Positions 20,829 through 23,033 of a stretch of 23,033 nucleotides of DNA are shown piece by piece; positions within the stretch are counted from its first letter, which is position 1, and each line of letters starts with the position of its first letter. Location of the stretch: NCBI GenBank assembly GCA_031266255.1, contig JAISBK010000088.1:1-23033 (forward strand), given 5' to 3'. This DNA is from Treponema sp. Its GTDB lineage: Bacteria > Spirochaetota > Spirochaetia > Treponematales > Breznakiellaceae. A program made the translations under genes and the position numbers. The notes beneath the pieces were generated by a model. It saw only the letters and a program-made list of their open reading frames with translations. It was not told where the DNA came from and made no database searches.

Positions 20829-21770
20829 TCAGCGGGAGGGCCTCGGCTGGTTGGCGGGAAGGGGAGGTTTCCGGCGCTTTTTCATCACATAGAGAAGCAG
20901 CCCAAAGACGGTTGCGGTATAGGGAATTATCCCGACCAGTTCCGCAGGAAGATTAAACATCTGTAACCGGTTTGCGAACGCGTCGGCAAAACCAAATAAC
21001 AGCGCAGTCAGGGAAGTGGCGATTACATGTCCGTGTCCCATGGCCTCAGCGGCCAGTGCAATCCAGCCCCGCCCTGACGTCATGTTTCGGGAAAAATGGG
21101 GAAGATAGGACATGGACATATAAGCGCCCCCAAAACCCGCGATAAGCCCGCTCAGTACCAGTGAGATATACTGTATTCTTTTAACCCGTATCCCAACGGA
21201 TTGGGCCGCCTTGTAATTTTCTCCAACCGCTTGCATTTGCAGTCCCAGGGGAGTCTTATTCATAAGATAGAACACTAAAAATACCGTTAGAACGGCAATA
21301 TACGTCAACACACTATGTCCGGATAAAACATTCCCCAGTACCGGAATATCCTTTAAAAACGGGATATGCAGATTGGGCAGGACTTTACTTGGCAGAGATA
21401 CGGATGTTCCTTTATCCTTAGTCAGCATATATAAAATAAAAATAGATCCGCCGTCTGCAAAAAGATTTATGGCTATGCCCCCTAGGATGACATCAGTTTT
21501 TAATTCCAGGGTAAAGCATGCGAGAATAAAGGAAAGGAGCATACCCGCGCACAGGGCCCCTAAAAGGCCTATCCATGCGCTTTGGGTAAGCGCGCTTACG
21601 ATAACGCCTGCCAGGGCGGAAAAAAGCATGGTCCCTTCCATACTGATATTCATAATCCCGGCTTTGTCTGTTATAAGCGCGGCTATTGATGGAAATAAAA
21701 CCGGAGTAGTAACACGAATAACCGAAAACCAAAAGTTTGTTCCCAAAAGCACGCCGAATAGGTTATCCAT
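20829..21770 (-). CDS. Nucleoside-type ABC transporter permease (second permease)
   Basis: A 313-residue integral membrane protein of the branched-chain/ribose-type permease family (BPD_transp_2). The opening PVLFPSIAALITDKAGIMNI, followed by SMEGTMLFSALAGVIVS, is diagnostic for permeases of nucleoside importers such as Bacillus YufQ or the treponemal RnsBACD system. GENYKAAQSVGIRVKRIQYI is the cytoplasmic coupling loop, and SGLIAGFGGAYMSMSYLPHF with GRGWIALAAEAMGH completes the pattern. It forms the channel with the first permease, powered by the ATPase. Its start overlaps the first permease gene by eight bases, so all three are one operon. Confidence 0.9.
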   Translation of the reverse strand: MDNLFGVLLGTNFWFSVIRVTTPVLFPSIAALITDKAGIMNISMEGTMLFSALAGVIVSALTQSAWIGLLGALCAGMLLSFILACFTLELKTDVILGGIAINLFADGGSIFILYMLTKDKGTSVSLPSKVLPNLHIPFLKDIPVLGNVLSGHSVLTYIAVLTVFLVFYLMNKTPLGLQMQAVGENYKAAQSVGIRVKRIQYISLVLSGLIAGFGGAYMSMSYLPHFSRNMTSGRGWIALAAEAMGHGHVIATSLTALLFGFADAFANRLQMFNLPAELVGIIPYTATVFGLLLYVMKKRRKPPLPANQPRPSR

Positions 21771-22812
21771 TTGCCCGCACTTCTTTTAACAGCATACGTT
21801 CTCTTATATATCGCAGGAAATACTGTGAAGACACCAGTAGGATTATGAGCGCTTGAACAATGGAAACTATTTCCGCCGGAATATCGGACATACGAGCCAT
21901 CATATCCGCGCCGGTTCGTATATACGCGATAAACAGCGCCGCGGGAAGAATTCCCAGGGGATTAGATTTTGCCAGCAACGCGATTAACGCACCGTCCAGT
22001 CCATAGCCGGGCAGCGCGGTCCATTGAAATTTATGGTACATGCCCAAAATTTCAACCGAACCGCCTAATCCCGCCAGAAACCCTGATAAACCATGAGCGG
22101 TAAACATAATCGCGGTTGCGTTCATGCCCATATACGAAGCAAAACGTCTATTGATTCCCAACATCCGCATTTGGTACCCCCACTTTGCCTTATGCAAGAA
22201 CAGGGTGATCAATGCCACACAAACAACAAGAATAATCAAGCCGGTATGGATGCGGGTCCCGGGAATAAAGCGGACCAGTTTTGCCGAAGCCTGAAACTGT
22301 GGGGTGGCTATAGCGTACGCGGTAATATCTCGAAATTTGTTGTTCAAAAAAAACATGCATACGCCATAAAGAATATAGTTCATCATCAAAGAGATAACCA
22401 AGGTATTGGCGCCAAATCGCACGTTACAGACACAGGGAATACAGCCAAGAACTGCCCCCAGCAGTCCTCCCGCCAATATCAGCGCCATAGGATGTATGAA
22501 AGGCGGCAGATGGGATTGTACAGCCAGTACCGCGGTTAAAAGGGCTGATGAGAAAAATAATCCTTCCGCCCCAAGATTAAACAGGTTGGATTTAAACAGA
22601 ATAGTGAATGAAAGCCCGGTAAACGCAAGCGGTATCGCCATCTCAACTACGTTACCGATATGCCTGACCGAATCAAAAGGGGCGGTTATAAAAATGGTAA
22701 GCGCCCTAAGGGTATCATGACTTACGAATGATATGATAATAATTGCTATTCCATAGGCGATCAACACAGAAACAACCGTATCCGCCATGTAAAAAAACGT
22801 ATCCTTTTTCAT
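21763..22812 (-). CDS. Nucleoside-type ABC transporter permease (first permease)
   Basis: A 349-residue polytopic membrane protein matching the YufP/RnsC kind of permease. AIPLAFTGLSFTILFKSNLF followed by NLGAEGLFFSSALL is the conserved N-terminal core, GANTLVISLMMNYI a second, and RMLGINRRFASYMGMN the coupling loop, followed by GLSGFLAGLGGSVEILGMY and PGYGLDGALIALLAKSNPLG. It pairs with the second permease to import nucleosides, with substrate supplied by a BmpA/PnrA-type lipoprotein not in the window. Its ATG overlaps the stop of the ATPase gene (ATGA), indicating coupled translation. Confidence 0.9.
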   Translation of the reverse strand: MKKDTFFYMADTVVSVLIAYGIAIIIISFVSHDTLRALTIFITAPFDSVRHIGNVVEMAIPLAFTGLSFTILFKSNLFNLGAEGLFFSSALLTAVLAVQSHLPPFIHPMALILAGGLLGAVLGCIPCVCNVRFGANTLVISLMMNYILYGVCMFFLNNKFRDITAYAIATPQFQASAKLVRFIPGTRIHTGLIILVVCVALITLFLHKAKWGYQMRMLGINRRFASYMGMNATAIMFTAHGLSGFLAGLGGSVEILGMYHKFQWTALPGYGLDGALIALLAKSNPLGILPAALFIAYIRTGADMMARMSDIPAEIVSIVQALIILLVSSQYFLRYIRERMLLKEVRANG

Positions 22813-23033
22813 TGGATATATGCCCTTATGATTTCTTCTTGTGATTGTTTCTTTAATCCAAGCATGGCCAGCCCAAGTTCTTCCTCACGGATCATTGAGG
22901 GGTTTTCAAAATAAGCAAAAATGTTTCCTTCAAAAAGGACAATAAGGCGGTCGCTTAGTTCTATCACTTCGTTGAGGTCTGCGGAAATCAGCAGAATCGC
23001 GGTCTGCTCTGCCCTAAGCCGCAGCAATTTTTG
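22809..23033 (-). CDS. ABC transporter ATP-binding protein, C-terminal part
   Basis: The frame is open to the right edge, so only the last 74 residues are present. LISADLNEVIELSDRLIVLFEGNIF is the H-loop/D-loop end of an ABC ATPase, and the ISxDLxE form without the usual switch His is typical of the second nucleotide-binding domain in the double-ATPase sugar/nucleoside importers (RbsA/YufO type). It ends EEELGLAMLG, which is the usual tail of this group, and overlaps the first permease gene by four bases. The substrate-binding protein gene would be expected further upstream on this strand, outside the window. Confidence 0.88.
   Translation of the reverse strand, partial: QKLLRLRAEQTAILLISADLNEVIELSDRLIVLFEGNIFAYFENPSMIREEELGLAMLGLKKQSQEEIIRAYIQ

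Overview
The window looks like chromosomal DNA of a spirochaete, most likely a Treponema-type anaerobe of moderate GC (near 50 % by eye, so closer to gut or termite treponemes than to T. pallidum). This rests on overall gene character: a MutY-like glycosylase without an iron-sulfur cluster, yebC-ruvC, a bacteriohemerythrin, an SEC59/VTE5-type CTP transferase and an Rns-type nucleoside ABC transporter. It is inference, because no rRNA or marker phylogeny is available here.

Layout. 1-1464: 3' part of a MutY-like gene with a strong hairpin, a small CxxC/lysine-rich protein, a decayed outer-membrane-protein gene on the minus strand, and an AT-rich spacer rich in inverted repeats. 1465-3993: cpdB (periplasmic cyclic phosphodiesterase/nucleotidase) with its own promoter, then a trpF pseudogene on the minus strand (nonsense codon plus internal deletion). 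3994-7797: yebC-ruvC, then bacteriohemerythrin-uvrB, a translation and DNA-repair block in which the hemerythrin promoter probably also drives uvrB. 7848-11534: a membrane-anchored protein of unknown function, galK (galactokinase family) and a CTP-transferase family membrane protein. 11580-15078 (minus): a YhhQ-type queuosine-precursor transporter preceded by a recognisable preQ1-I riboswitch, and a DUF3417-type alpha-glucan phosphorylase. 15234-20281: a sodium:solute symporter, an IorA-like protein lacking its ferredoxin domain, and recQ. 20377-20773: a small overlapping gene pair whose second member is a shortened DUF2335 protein. 20829-23033 (minus): two permeases and the C-terminal end of the ATPase of a nucleoside-type ABC importer, overlapping as one operon.

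The most interesting general signal is promoter geometry. Genes lacking a useful Shine-Dalgarno (phosphorylase, the unknown gene at 7848, the small gene at 20377 and, more weakly, iorA) have sigma70-like -10 hexamers ending 5-6 bases before the ATG, so transcription is predicted to start at the A of the start codon. Genes such as cpdB, yebC, galK and the symporter instead have clear Shine-Dalgarno sequences. This suggests leaderless and Shine-Dalgarno initiation are used side by side.

Second, two genes (trpF and an outer-membrane protein) are visibly decaying. Third, queuosine-precursor uptake appears to be controlled by a translational preQ1-I riboswitch. I see no CRISPR array, tRNA, rRNA, insertion sequence or integrase.
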